Shown here: positions 1 to 6,365 of the stretch, in pieces | Layout: every line of letters starts with the position of its first letter | Position numbering within the stretch: position 1 is the first letter of the stretch | From: an uncultured Desulfobacterales bacterium | Lineage (GTDB): Bacteria > Desulfobacterota > Desulfobacteria > Desulfobacterales > G020354645 | Direction of reading: 5' to 3' | Assembly: GCA_947259865.1 (NCBI GenBank) | Contig: CAMYNZ010000056.1 | Location: forward strand, 1 to 13,699 | DNA: 13,699 bases | Notes under the pieces: generated by a model | Databases searched by the model: none | The model's input: the letters and a program-made list of their open reading frames with translations, nothing else | What the model was told of the DNA's origin: nothing | Translations under genes and position numbers: made by a program

Positions 1-8
1 GGCGTAAA

Positions 9-62
9 AAATCAAAAGCTGTCTGAGTCCCGAGTGTAAGCGAGGTCGAGTTCTTTTGATTT
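9..62. repeat. Intergenic hairpin (10-bp inverted repeat), possible dispersed repeat
   Basis: AAATCAAAAG at 9-18 is perfectly complementary to CTTTTGATTT at 53-62, enclosing a 34-nt loop. GGC at 1-3 and GCC at 64-66 could extend the stem after a short interruption. The loop holds three CGAG tetramers (31-34, 41-44, 47-50). It lies downstream of the minus-strand methyltransferase gene, so it could protect or end that transcript, although no clear U-tract follows. It resembles dispersed intergenic repeats of deltaproteobacteria, but only one copy is seen here. The rest of 63-136 shows nothing recognisable. Confidence 0.5.
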
Positions 63-136
63 AGCCCTGCTTCAGTAGGCGTCCCCAAAATGATCGCAGG
101 CACGAACAAAAGCCTTTCAAACCGCATCGAGACCGT

Positions 137-1585
137 TTAAACTGACTTCTGCGATCCGGCACTGCCAGAATCCTTACGTCGTTCAACATATTCTGCCAGC
201 CCTCGCCCGGTCTCAGAATCCAGATGGGGTTTTTCGTAACTTTCCAATCGCTTCTGCATCAACTTTGAGGCCCGTTGATCGGCCCGCAGCATACCCTCTT
301 CGGCCCAGTCGTCATAGGTTTGCCGCACGGCGATAGTGGGCAGAAAATACTCGGTCCGGCAGCGCTCAATAGTTTTATTGTGGGTCACGTATAACCCGCC
401 GATACCCGTCTCCTTCATAAGATCCAGGCTGATCGTATCGTCTGTGACCTCTATCGGTTTGAGAAGCTTTTTGAACATCCCGCAAAGTTCCTCGTCCACC
501 AGGAATTTCTCGTAGCTCATGGACAGGTATGATCCCAAGATGCCACAAGAATGCAGAATAAAATTAACACCGCTGCGGAATGCTGCAGAAAGGACAAGCG
601 CAGACTCCATGCCGGCTTGAATATCCGGAAATTGGGCATCTGTAAGACTGCCGCCGCTCCGGCTGGGAATCCGGTAAAACCTGGCCAACTGGGCGGTTGC
701 CGCAACAAACTGGGAAAGTTCCGGTGCGCCGATGGAAATTGCCCCCGACAGCATATCCATGGGTAACGAGGTAGATCCATAAACAACAGGGCTGCCGGGA
801 TTTACGATTTGGGCCAGGGTAATCCCAGCCAGAATCTCGGCATTCTGGATCGCCAATGCTCCCGCCATGGTTACAGGACCTGTAAGTCCGGCGATAATGA
901 GAACCGCAATAACACAGGGTTGCCCCATGCGGGCAAATTCTATCAGGGAGGCGGCCATTTCAGTTGAATACTGCAGGGGCGAAAGAGAGTTGATATTCGA
1001 AATCATGACGGGATTATTGCGAATGTTTTCTTTTCCTCCCCAAAGTATGGCTGCCATTTCAATGGCGTCAATGGCAGACTGCCTCGAGAGCGGGCTTCCC
1101 ATATAAGGTTTGTCGCAAAATACGATGTTCGAATACAACATGTCCAGGTGAGCCGTAGCGGACGGAACATCGGCGGGTTCGATCATTAAAAAGCCATTAA
1201 CATCAAGGTACTTGGAGGTCTGGACGAGTTTGCATAAATTAATGTAGTCATTCAAAACGCCCTTATGGCGGCTGCCGTCAACGGACACCATGTAAGGCGC
1301 GCCGTACCCGGGGGCCAGTACCAATTTGTTATTGCCGACAGTCACATCATTTGCCGGATTACGGGCATGGATAACGAATTCATGCGGGGCCTTCTCCACA
1401 GCCTTGAGCACGTCTACTTCCTTGAGAAATACCACATTTCCATCCACCTTGAAGCCATGCTGCTTGAATATTTCCAGGGCCTCGGCTTCATTGAATTTAA
1501 TACCGGTGGTTTTCAGCAGATCCACGGAGGCATCATGAATCCTATTTATCTGCTTGCGGGTGATCGCGCGCATTCGATCAAACAT
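137..1585 (-). CDS. MttB-family (trimethylamine methyltransferase-like) methyltransferase, pyrrolysine-free
   Basis: This 482-residue protein has the length and fold signature of the MttB family. Members move a methyl group from a quaternary or tertiary amine to the cobalt of a cognate corrinoid protein in the cytoplasm. Family-typical stretches are LTGPVTMAG near residue 234, the NAE-ILAGITLAQ helix near 248-259, PGSPVVYG at 263-270, and a glycine-rich GGSLTDAQ followed by DIQAGMESA at 311-329. The frame is open throughout with no internal amber codon, so it is not a pyrrolysine-type MttB. Characterised pyrrolysine-free relatives demethylate glycine betaine, carnitine or proline betaine; the substrate here cannot be read from sequence. 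The ATG at 1585 has an AGGGGA ribosome site about 8 nt upstream; a second ATG lies four codons in. No corrinoid protein or MtgA-type partner is in the window, but the downstream side is cut off close by. The long divergent upstream region (1586-1997) carries candidate operators. Confidence 0.9.
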   Translation of the reverse strand: MFDRMRAITRKQINRIHDASVDLLKTTGIKFNEAEALEIFKQHGFKVDGNVVFLKEVDVLKAVEKAPHEFVIHARNPANDVTVGNNKLVLAPGYGAPYMVSVDGSRHKGVLNDYINLCKLVQTSKYLDVNGFLMIEPADVPSATAHLDMLYSNIVFCDKPYMGSPLSRQSAIDAIEMAAILWGGKENIRNNPVMISNINSLSPLQYSTEMAASLIEFARMGQPCVIAVLIIAGLTGPVTMAGALAIQNAEILAGITLAQIVNPGSPVVYGSTSLPMDMLSGAISIGAPELSQFVAATAQLARFYRIPSRSGGSLTDAQFPDIQAGMESALVLSAAFRSGVNFILHSCGILGSYLSMSYEKFLVDEELCGMFKKLLKPIEVTDDTISLDLMKETGIGGLYVTHNKTIERCRTEYFLPTIAVRQTYDDWAEEGMLRADQRASKLMQKRLESYEKPHLDSETGRGLAEYVERRKDSGSAGSQKSV

Positions 1586-1602
1586 TGAGTTATCCCCTGT
1601 TT

Positions 1603-1646
1603 AGAAGTGGTTTCAAAACCTCATCTGAGGCTTTGAAACCACTTCT
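1603..1646. repeat. 44-nt near-perfect palindrome
   Basis: AGAAGTGGTTTCAAA (1603-1617) and its exact reverse complement TTTGAAACCACTTCT (1632-1646) form a 15-bp stem. One A/C mismatch (1618/1631) follows, then an inner CCTCA/TGAGG stem (1619-1623 with 1626-1630). It starts 18 nt upstream of the methyltransferase ATG, so it lies in that gene's 5' leader or overlaps its promoter. It may be an operator, an attenuating hairpin in the leader RNA, or a small palindromic repeat element. Confidence 0.75.
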
Positions 1647-1807
1647 GGTGCTAAATATTTCAGCACAGTAGCCTTGAAAACCTTGATAGTAAGAATTGCC
1701 CGATAAAAAACTCTTGCTCAAATCCCGGTTTACTTTATCTCAAAGGTTTTAATGGCCGCTCATACGGATCCGGACAGCAGCCCGTTTATTTTTACCCCAG
1801 ATGGTAA

Positions 1808-1830
1808 TTTAAACAGTCTGTCTGTTTAAA
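1808..1830. promoter_or_regulatory. Candidate TetR-type operator
   Basis: TTTAAACAG (1808-1816) and CTGTTTAAA (1822-1830) are perfect inverted 9-mers around a 5-bp spacer TCTGT. The ACAG/CTGT half-site pattern resembles operators bound by TetR/AcrR-family repressors. The site covers the place where the -35 element would sit for the TATAAT at 1841-1846. No regulator gene is present in the window, so the binding protein is unknown. Confidence 0.45.
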
Positions 1831-1840
1831 CGAAACAACA

Positions 1841-1846
1841 TATAAT
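1841..1846 (+). promoter_or_regulatory. Candidate -10 box for the lipoprotein gene
   Basis: A perfect TATAAT stands about 150 nt upstream of the ATG at 1998. No good -35 hexamer is found 16-18 bp upstream, where the inverted repeat 1808-1830 lies, so the promoter may need an activator or be blocked by a repressor. An alternative is TTGAAA at 1860-1865 with TTAATA at 1884-1889 (18-bp spacer). Confidence 0.35.
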
Positions 1847-1858
1847 TTCAAACTATTT

Positions 1859-1869
1859 TTTGAAACCAC
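1859..1869 (+). repeat. Isolated half-site of the 1603-1646 palindrome
   Basis: TTTGAAACCAC at 1859-1869 repeats 11 bases of the palindrome's right arm (1632-1642) in the same orientation, about 220 bp away. This supports the motif being a protein-binding half-site rather than only an RNA stem, though the AT-rich setting weakens the argument. Confidence 0.4.
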
Positions 1870-1997
1870 AGCGAGATCCTGTGTTAATATTAATTATCCA
1901 TAATTCTTGTAAAAAATAAAAATCGTAATATAAGTACATTTAAAGGATTTGGTTTTGATTGATTGATGCAAACAAAGCCCGTCAGACTGGAAACGCA

Positions 1998-2996
1998 ATG
2001 TTTTTAAAGACGACGATAGGATACGCCGGTTTTATATTTGCATGCTTATTCTTTCAGGCGTGCACGCTGGCTGTATTCGAAGATACCGATAAAAAGGCCG
2101 CCAAACCCATAAAGCCGGCCATCTATAAAGATGCAATCCAAATGGGCTATCTGGCCAACAGAGAATTAAATGAGGTAAGTGGTCTGGCCTGTTCGCGTTT
2201 GCGCAATGATGTCCTGTGGACTATTAACGATAGCGGAAGCGGTCCCTTTATCTATGCGACCGATACCCAAGGGGGGCACCTTGGGAAAGTGCGCGTTCTG
2301 GATGCCCGCAATCAGGACTGGGAAGATCTGGCATCGTTCCGCCTGCGGGATGTTGCTTACCTGCTCATTGCCGATGTGGGAGACAATGACGAGATTCGGT
2401 CAGATTATGTTATTTATGTGACCAAAGAACCGGCTGTTACAGATAAGATAGATCCCGCCGGCCAATCGGTCGCGTGGGAATATCGTATCCGATTTACTTA
2501 CGAAGATGGTTCCCGTGACTGCGAGTCGGTAGCCGTAGACCTTCAGGGTCAAAAAATTCTGCTGCTCAGCAAGCGTACCGTCCCACCGATACTTTATGCA
2601 CTGCCACTGTTCACCCCAAACAGGGGCAAAGTTCAGCTGGCAAAGCGGCTTACCGAGGTACCCGCAATTCCCCGACCTAAACTTCAGGATATAATTGAAG
2701 ACCCCCGATTTGGCGCCTATCGATCACAACCAACCGCCATGGATGTGTCACCGGATTCATCCACAGCTGTTGTATTAACCTATAAAAACGGCTACATATT
2801 TCATCGGACGGCGGAGGAAGACTGGGTCCAGGCATTCAAAAAAATCCCTCAGCGCATACGGCTGCCCAGACTCCGGCAGGCAGAAGCCCTGTGCTTCGCC
2901 GCCGATGGCAAAACCTTGTTTGTAACATCAGAGAAAATCCCGGCGCCGCTTCTGCGTTTGGATCTAAGAGGTGATTTGCAAACTCGTATCATGTAA
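1998..2996 (+). CDS. Putative outer-membrane lipoprotein, beta-propeller-like, uncharacterised
   Basis: From the ATG at 1998 the protein has 332 residues and opens with a short signal: MFLK, a hydrophobic run, then a lipobox-like FFQAC with the lipidated cysteine at residue 22. The threonine at +2 favours the outer membrane. The frame is also open from a TTG at 1959 (345 residues) with AAAGGA 11-12 nt upstream, but that would add a 13-residue polar extension before the signal. The mature part has motifs of an uncharacterised secreted propeller-like family: NEVSGLA (58-64), WTINDSG (74-80), DWEDLA (107-112), DVGDN (126-130), DCESVAVD (174-181) and a late QAEALCF (294-300). Acidic loops suggest metal binding or an esterase/phytase-like propeller, but no activity can be assigned. 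The hybrid kinase follows on the same strand after about 110 bp. Confidence 0.75.
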   Translation: MFLKTTIGYAGFIFACLFFQACTLAVFEDTDKKAAKPIKPAIYKDAIQMGYLANRELNEVSGLACSRLRNDVLWTINDSGSGPFIYATDTQGGHLGKVRVLDARNQDWEDLASFRLRDVAYLLIADVGDNDEIRSDYVIYVTKEPAVTDKIDPAGQSVAWEYRIRFTYEDGSRDCESVAVDLQGQKILLLSKRTVPPILYALPLFTPNRGKVQLAKRLTEVPAIPRPKLQDIIEDPRFGAYRSQPTAMDVSPDSSTAVVLTYKNGYIFHRTAEEDWVQAFKKIPQRIRLPRLRQAEALCFAADGKTLFVTSEKIPAPLLRLDLRGDLQTRIM

Positions 2997-3092
2997 GTTG
3001 ACCTAAGTTGAGGGTTTCAAAGTTTAAAAGGGTGGTGCATGGCTTGAAAGCCCTTTGATCGTGATAAACACGCATTTGGCTGCTATTCAATT

Positions 3093-3098
3093 GGGAGG
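3093..3098 (+). promoter_or_regulatory. Ribosome binding site that fixes the kinase start
   Basis: GGGAGG ends 8 nt before the ATG at 3107. The frame is open from a GTG at 3098 that overlaps this Shine-Dalgarno sequence, so the ATG is the better start. Confidence 0.75.
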
Positions 3099-3106
3099 TG
3101 GTTTTA

Positions 3107-4726
3107 ATGAGCCCGGGGCCGACCTATGAAGATCTGATACAAAAAGTCAAAGATTTGGAAAAAGCCTTCGATGAGCGCAAACATGCCGAAGATGCGCTGC
3201 GTGAAGGTGAAAAACGATATCGCGCCGTTGTGGAAGATATGCCCGCCATGATCTGTCGTTTCATGCCTGATGGTCTATTAACATTCGTCAACAGTTACTA
3301 TTGCAGTTTTTTTATGAAGTACAAAGAAGAATTGATCGGACAAAACTTCTTTGAATTCATACCCGGGGATGAGAAAGAACGCGTTGAAAAGATTTTTCAA
3401 TCCATGAATACAAAAAGACCCACTATTGTTCAGGAGTATCAGGTTGTCAAACAGGATGGGACCAAATCCTGGCAAGAATGGACCTATCGCGCCCTTTTTG
3501 ATGAACATGATCAGTTGATGGAATACCAGGCGATCGGCCGGGACATTACCGAACAAAAAGTGGCCCAGGACGAACACCATAAACTTGAAAGACAGCTTTA
3601 TCAGGCTCAAAAAATTGAAGCCATCGGCACGTTGGCCGGCGGCATTGCTCATGATTTTAACAACATGCTGTCTGCGGTCATCGGCCATTCTGAACTGGCA
3701 ATGTTGTATTTGCCCAAAAAGTCGAAGGCCAAGCAGAATCTAAAAAAAATCCTGGATTCTGCCTACCGTGCCAGAAAACTGGTGCATTTAATCCAAACAA
3801 TCAGCCTCGAGGGTGAAGCAGAGCCAAAACCGGTCCAGATTCATCTTATTGTCAACGAAGCCCTCAAATTACTGCGTGCGTCCCTGCCCGCAACCATAGA
3901 TATTCATCAAAGTATCGCTATCGAATCTGATACCGTACTGTGCGACCCCGGGCATATTCATCAGGTAGTGATGAACCTTTGTGCCAATGCCCAATATGCC
4001 ATGAGAGAAAACGGCGGCACCCTGTCTTTGACACTGGCAGCCGAGGACATCAATTCACGTAAAGCCACCAGTTATCCTGATCTGCATCCCGGACCGTATG
4101 TTAAACTGGCGGTTAGCGACACGGGTTACGGCATGGATCGATCGACAATTGAACGCATATTTGACCCTTATTTTACTACAAAAGAAATTGATATGGGCAC
4201 CGGTTTGGGATTGGCGGTTGTTCACGGCATCGTGAAAAGCTACGGCGGTAAAATCAACGCATTCAGTCAACCGGGTAAAGGAACAACGTTCGAAATATTT
4301 TTCCCCAGAATGGTAGACCCTGTTGAAGAAGAATCCGATGAGTTCATGGCCCTCCCCGGAGGACATGAGCGCATTTTGTTTATCGATGATGAAGAAATAC
4401 TGGTGGACCTCGGCTGTGAGATTCTGAAAAAACTGGGTTATCAGGTTGAAAGCACGACCCGACCGGATCGTGCACTTGAAATGTTTCGCAGGCGACCGGA
4501 CCGCTTCGACCTGGTCATCACCGACCTGACCATGCCTCGTTTGACCGGGGATGAGTTGGCTGCAAAGCTCCTGCACATCAGACCGGACATACCCATTATC
4601 CTTTGTACCGGTTACAACGAAAGCATTTCTAAAGGAAGGGCAAAAGATTTGGGCATCCGCGCTTTCGAAACGAAACCATTGGTGATCCGAGAATTGGCTG
4701 CCACGATTCGCAGGGTAATGGGATGA
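3107..4726 (+). CDS. Hybrid sensor histidine kinase (PAS, HisKA, HATPase, receiver)
   Basis: The 539-residue protein starts with a short predicted coiled coil (about 5-35), followed by one PAS domain (about 36-152) and a HisKA dimerisation domain with the H-box GGIAHDFNN (phosphoaccepting His182). The ATPase domain shows the N-box NLCANAQ (290-296), G1 box DTGYGM (338-343), F-box FDPYFTTK (352-359) and G2 box GTGLGL (364-369). A C-terminal receiver domain (about 422-538) has the acidic pair Asp427/Asp428, phosphoacceptor Asp473 in VITDLTMP, and Lys523 in the TKP motif. All catalytic residues are present. There is no transmembrane segment, so it should sense a cytoplasmic signal through PAS. 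No DNA-binding output or partner response regulator is encoded nearby, so phosphate probably passes to a separate phosphotransfer protein or regulator. It is typical of the orphan hybrid kinases common in Desulfobacterota. Confidence 0.93.
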   Translation: MSPGPTYEDLIQKVKDLEKAFDERKHAEDALREGEKRYRAVVEDMPAMICRFMPDGLLTFVNSYYCSFFMKYKEELIGQNFFEFIPGDEKERVEKIFQSMNTKRPTIVQEYQVVKQDGTKSWQEWTYRALFDEHDQLMEYQAIGRDITEQKVAQDEHHKLERQLYQAQKIEAIGTLAGGIAHDFNNMLSAVIGHSELAMLYLPKKSKAKQNLKKILDSAYRARKLVHLIQTISLEGEAEPKPVQIHLIVNEALKLLRASLPATIDIHQSIAIESDTVLCDPGHIHQVVMNLCANAQYAMRENGGTLSLTLAAEDINSRKATSYPDLHPGPYVKLAVSDTGYGMDRSTIERIFDPYFTTKEIDMGTGLGLAVVHGIVKSYGGKINAFSQPGKGTTFEIFFPRMVDPVEEESDEFMALPGGHERILFIDDEEILVDLGCEILKKLGYQVESTTRPDRALEMFRRRPDRFDLVITDLTMPRLTGDELAAKLLHIRPDIPIILCTGYNESISKGRAKDLGIRAFETKPLVIRELAATIRRVMG

Positions 4727-4757
4727 ATACCGCCGCAGATGCGCTCAGGACACATTC

Positions 4758-4785
4758 TTGACATCATCTGTTAACGTCATAGATT
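4758..4785 (+). promoter_or_regulatory. Candidate sigma-70 promoter of the epimerase gene
   Basis: A perfect TTGACA (4758-4763) is followed after 16 bp by TAGATT (4780-4785), a 4-of-6 match to the -10 consensus. It lies 22 nt upstream of the ATG at 4808 in the 81-bp gap after the kinase gene, so the run of genes downstream may have its own promoter. Confidence 0.45.
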
Positions 4786-4807
4786 GTAGACAAAAGAAAG
4801 TTGGCCT

Positions 4808-5710
4808 ATGAAAATATTTATCACCGGTGGCAATGGCTTTATCGGCACCCACCTATCCGCATATTTATTAGACCGGGGTCACCAGGTTACGTCTTTGGGG
4901 ACTTCGGCTGATCAAAAACGAATTATCCACTCAAATTATCACTACATTTCTGCGGATGCCACCCGGGAAGGCGCCTGGCAGCAAGAATTGAAAAATGTGG
5001 ATGCAGTAATTAATCTGGCCGGCAAAACCATCTTCAAGCGTTGGACAAAGCGGTATAAAAAACTGCTTTACGACAGCCGGATTTTGACCACCCGCAACTT
5101 AGTTGCTGCTATGCCGGCAGACCGAAAGATTACCCTGTGCAGTGCTTCGGCCGTAGGCTATTACGGAGACAGGGGGGATGATATTCTTACGGAAGCTGAA
5201 TCCGTGGGAGACGGATTTTTGGCCCATATCGGACACGACTGGGAAAATGAGGCCCTGAAGGCCCGTGACAAGGGTGTCCGGGTGGCAACCCTACGATTTG
5301 GTATTGTGCTCGGCAAAAACGGGGGCGCCATGGCTAAAATGATACCGGCCTTCAAATCTTTTGTGGGCGGACCCCTGGGTGACGGAAAGCAATGGTTTCC
5401 CTGGATCCATCTCAATGACCTTATTGCGGCAGTATTGTTCATAATTGATCATCCGGATTTGGAGGGCCCATTCAATTTTTGCGCACCGCAGCCGGTGCGA
5501 AACCGGGAATTGGCGGAAACGATGGGTAGGGTTTTAAAAAGACCGTCTGTAATGCCGGCACCTGCTTTTATGATAAGGCTGATGCTCGGTGAAGTCGGAT
5601 CGGCCGTTTTGGAAAGCCAGCGAGCGATACCTGACAGACTCGCAAAAAACGGTTTCACCTTTAAATACCCGGATCTGGAAAGCGCCGTCCGGGAAATTGC
5701 AGATAGATGA
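4808..5710 (+). CDS. TIGR01777 family NAD(P)-dependent epimerase/oxidoreductase (YfcH-like)
   Basis: This is an atypical/extended short-chain dehydrogenase of 300 residues, the usual family length. The N-terminal Rossmann nucleotide-binding motif is GGNGFIG (7-13). The INLAGKTI segment (68-75), SASAVGYYGDRG (112-123) and the WIHLNDL segment (199-205) are characteristic of the TIGR01777 group. The C-terminal 50 residues match the DUF1731 tail of this family (PAPAFMIRLMLGE, then ESQRAIPDRLAKNGF). It is expected to be cytosolic and to bind NAD(P)H; the physiological substrate is unknown for the family. The ribosome site is weak (AAGAAAG). The stop codon TGA (5708-5710) overlaps the first bases of a GC-rich repeat (5709-5733) that is nearly identical to the end of the MITE-like element at 7156-7393. 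Confidence 0.9.
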   Translation: MKIFITGGNGFIGTHLSAYLLDRGHQVTSLGTSADQKRIIHSNYHYISADATREGAWQQELKNVDAVINLAGKTIFKRWTKRYKKLLYDSRILTTRNLVAAMPADRKITLCSASAVGYYGDRGDDILTEAESVGDGFLAHIGHDWENEALKARDKGVRVATLRFGIVLGKNGGAMAKMIPAFKSFVGGPLGDGKQWFPWIHLNDLIAAVLFIIDHPDLEGPFNFCAPQPVRNRELAETMGRVLKRPSVMPAPAFMIRLMLGEVGSAVLESQRAIPDRLAKNGFTFKYPDLESAVREIADR

Positions 5711-5733
5711 GGGGTCGGGGCGTTTTTTTCACG
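5709..5733 (+). repeat. Solo copy of the MITE terminal motif
   Basis: This 25-nt stretch (GAGGGGTCGGGG, two variable bases, seven T, then CACG) matches the left end of the MITE (7170-7194) at 24 of 25 positions, the only change being C for T at 5721. Similarity ends right after CACG. It starts inside the epimerase stop codon. It is not followed by a second inverted copy within the next 300 bp, so it is either a solo end or remnant, or a separate short member of the same repeat family. Confidence 0.75.
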
Positions 5734-5739
5734 GCCCCT
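5710..5739 (+). other. Hairpin just after the epimerase gene
   Basis: AGGGGTCG (5710-5717) can pair with CGGCCCCT (5732-5739), an 8-bp stem with one G-U pair and a 14-nt loop that contains the seven-T run. There is no U-tract after the stem, so it is a poor intrinsic terminator; it may act as a 3' stabiliser or processing site. Confidence 0.4.
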
Positions 5740-5767
5740 GTGAACGTTAAAGGAGCAGACATCTTAT

Positions 5768-6316
5768 ATGAGTTCAATCGATCTCGATGACACCTGCCAG
5801 AGCTTTCTGCTTGAACTCTACAGTCAGACCGGCGGAGAGACCGCGATCCAGGTTTCAATGTATGATATTGGTACGGCGTTGGGAATGGACCGGGAGGCTG
5901 CTTCCCGGGTGGCTGAAGAACTCATCAGTTGGGAATTGGCTGACATTCGAACCCTATCCGGCGGCATTGGTATCAGCCCGAATGGAATTGAGGAGGCCCA
6001 GCTTCTCACCGGCGGCTCGTCTTCTTCAGAAAAAATGGGATTTACACTCGGAAACGACCCTGTAATCGATGGAGCCGGCCGTGGAGAAATTGAAAAGATT
6101 ACCCTTTACCTTAAAAACCAGGCGGGGAGTCTGAATCTGACATTTGATTCCCTCAACGAGTTTATGGCTGACCTCAAAACCATTGACGCGCAACTGGGTT
6201 CTCCAAAGCCCAAAACAATTGTCTTACGAGAATGTTTTCGCTCGCTGATGAATGCAGCTGAAAAGGCCGGAGTCGGGGAGAGCGCCGCTAAAATCAAAGC
6301 GCTGATCGATGAATGA
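5768..6316 (+). CDS. Uncharacterised protein with winged-helix-like N-terminus
   Basis: This 182-residue protein is not recognised at family level. Residues about 8-75 read like a winged helix-turn-helix: a first helix (CQSFLLELYSQ), a short strand, a helix-turn-helix-like segment (MYDIGTALGMDREAASRVAEELISW), then a wing (ADIRTLSGGIGISPNGIEEA). A serine/glycine linker near residue 80 leads to a mostly helical C-terminal half (about 104-181), which could be a dimerisation domain. The N-terminal arrangement resembles repeats in archaeal and bacterial MarR-like regulators, but DNA binding is inference only. An AGGAG ribosome site lies at 5751-5755, a long 12 nt from the ATG at 5768. The gene sits between the epimerase (57-bp gap) and exonuclease III (45-bp gap). 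Confidence 0.7.
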   Translation: MSSIDLDDTCQSFLLELYSQTGGETAIQVSMYDIGTALGMDREAASRVAEELISWELADIRTLSGGIGISPNGIEEAQLLTGGSSSSEKMGFTLGNDPVIDGAGRGEIEKITLYLKNQAGSLNLTFDSLNEFMADLKTIDAQLGSPKPKTIVLRECFRSLMNAAEKAGVGESAAKIKALIDE

Positions 6317-6350
6317 GTCTGCGAACCGCTTTTCCCGGCGGCCCGCTTTA

Positions 6351-6365
6351 ATGGGGGGGCTATGA
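6351..6365 (+). promoter_or_regulatory. Unusual exonuclease III translation start: G7 tract and four-codon ORF
   Basis: A seven-G run (6353-6359) lies only 2 nt from the ATG at 6362, too close for a normal Shine-Dalgarno sequence. The same bases form a tiny ORF, ATG GGG GGG CTA TGA, whose TGA overlaps the xth ATG. Coupling or slippage at the G tract is possible but unproven. Confidence 0.35.

Larger units (their letters stand above)
1586..1997. other. Divergent intergenic regulatory region
   Basis: About 410 bp separate the ATG of the minus-strand methyltransferase from the chosen ATG of the plus-strand lipoprotein. The region has no credible gene. It holds a 44-nt palindrome (1603-1646), a third copy of that palindrome's half-site (1859-1869), a spaced inverted repeat that looks like a TetR-type operator (1808-1830), a TATAAT box (1841-1846) and a very AT-rich stretch (about 1840-1950). 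Both flanking genes probably take their promoters from here. Confidence 0.6.

Noticed and set aside
517..1588. Several plus-strand and antisense open frames of 70-107 codons inside the methyltransferase gene
   Set aside because: They lie within a well-supported minus-strand gene, show no domain-like sequence and lack ribosome sites; they are shadow frames.
2997..3097. Imperfect stem (GGGTTTCAA with TTGAAAGCCC) after the lipoprotein gene as a terminator
   Set aside because: The stem needs a bulge, has a loop near 20 nt and no U-tract follows.
4055..4576. 173-codon minus-strand open frame opposite the kinase gene
   Set aside because: The opposite strand encodes intact HATPase and receiver motifs; the antisense translation has no recognisable domain.
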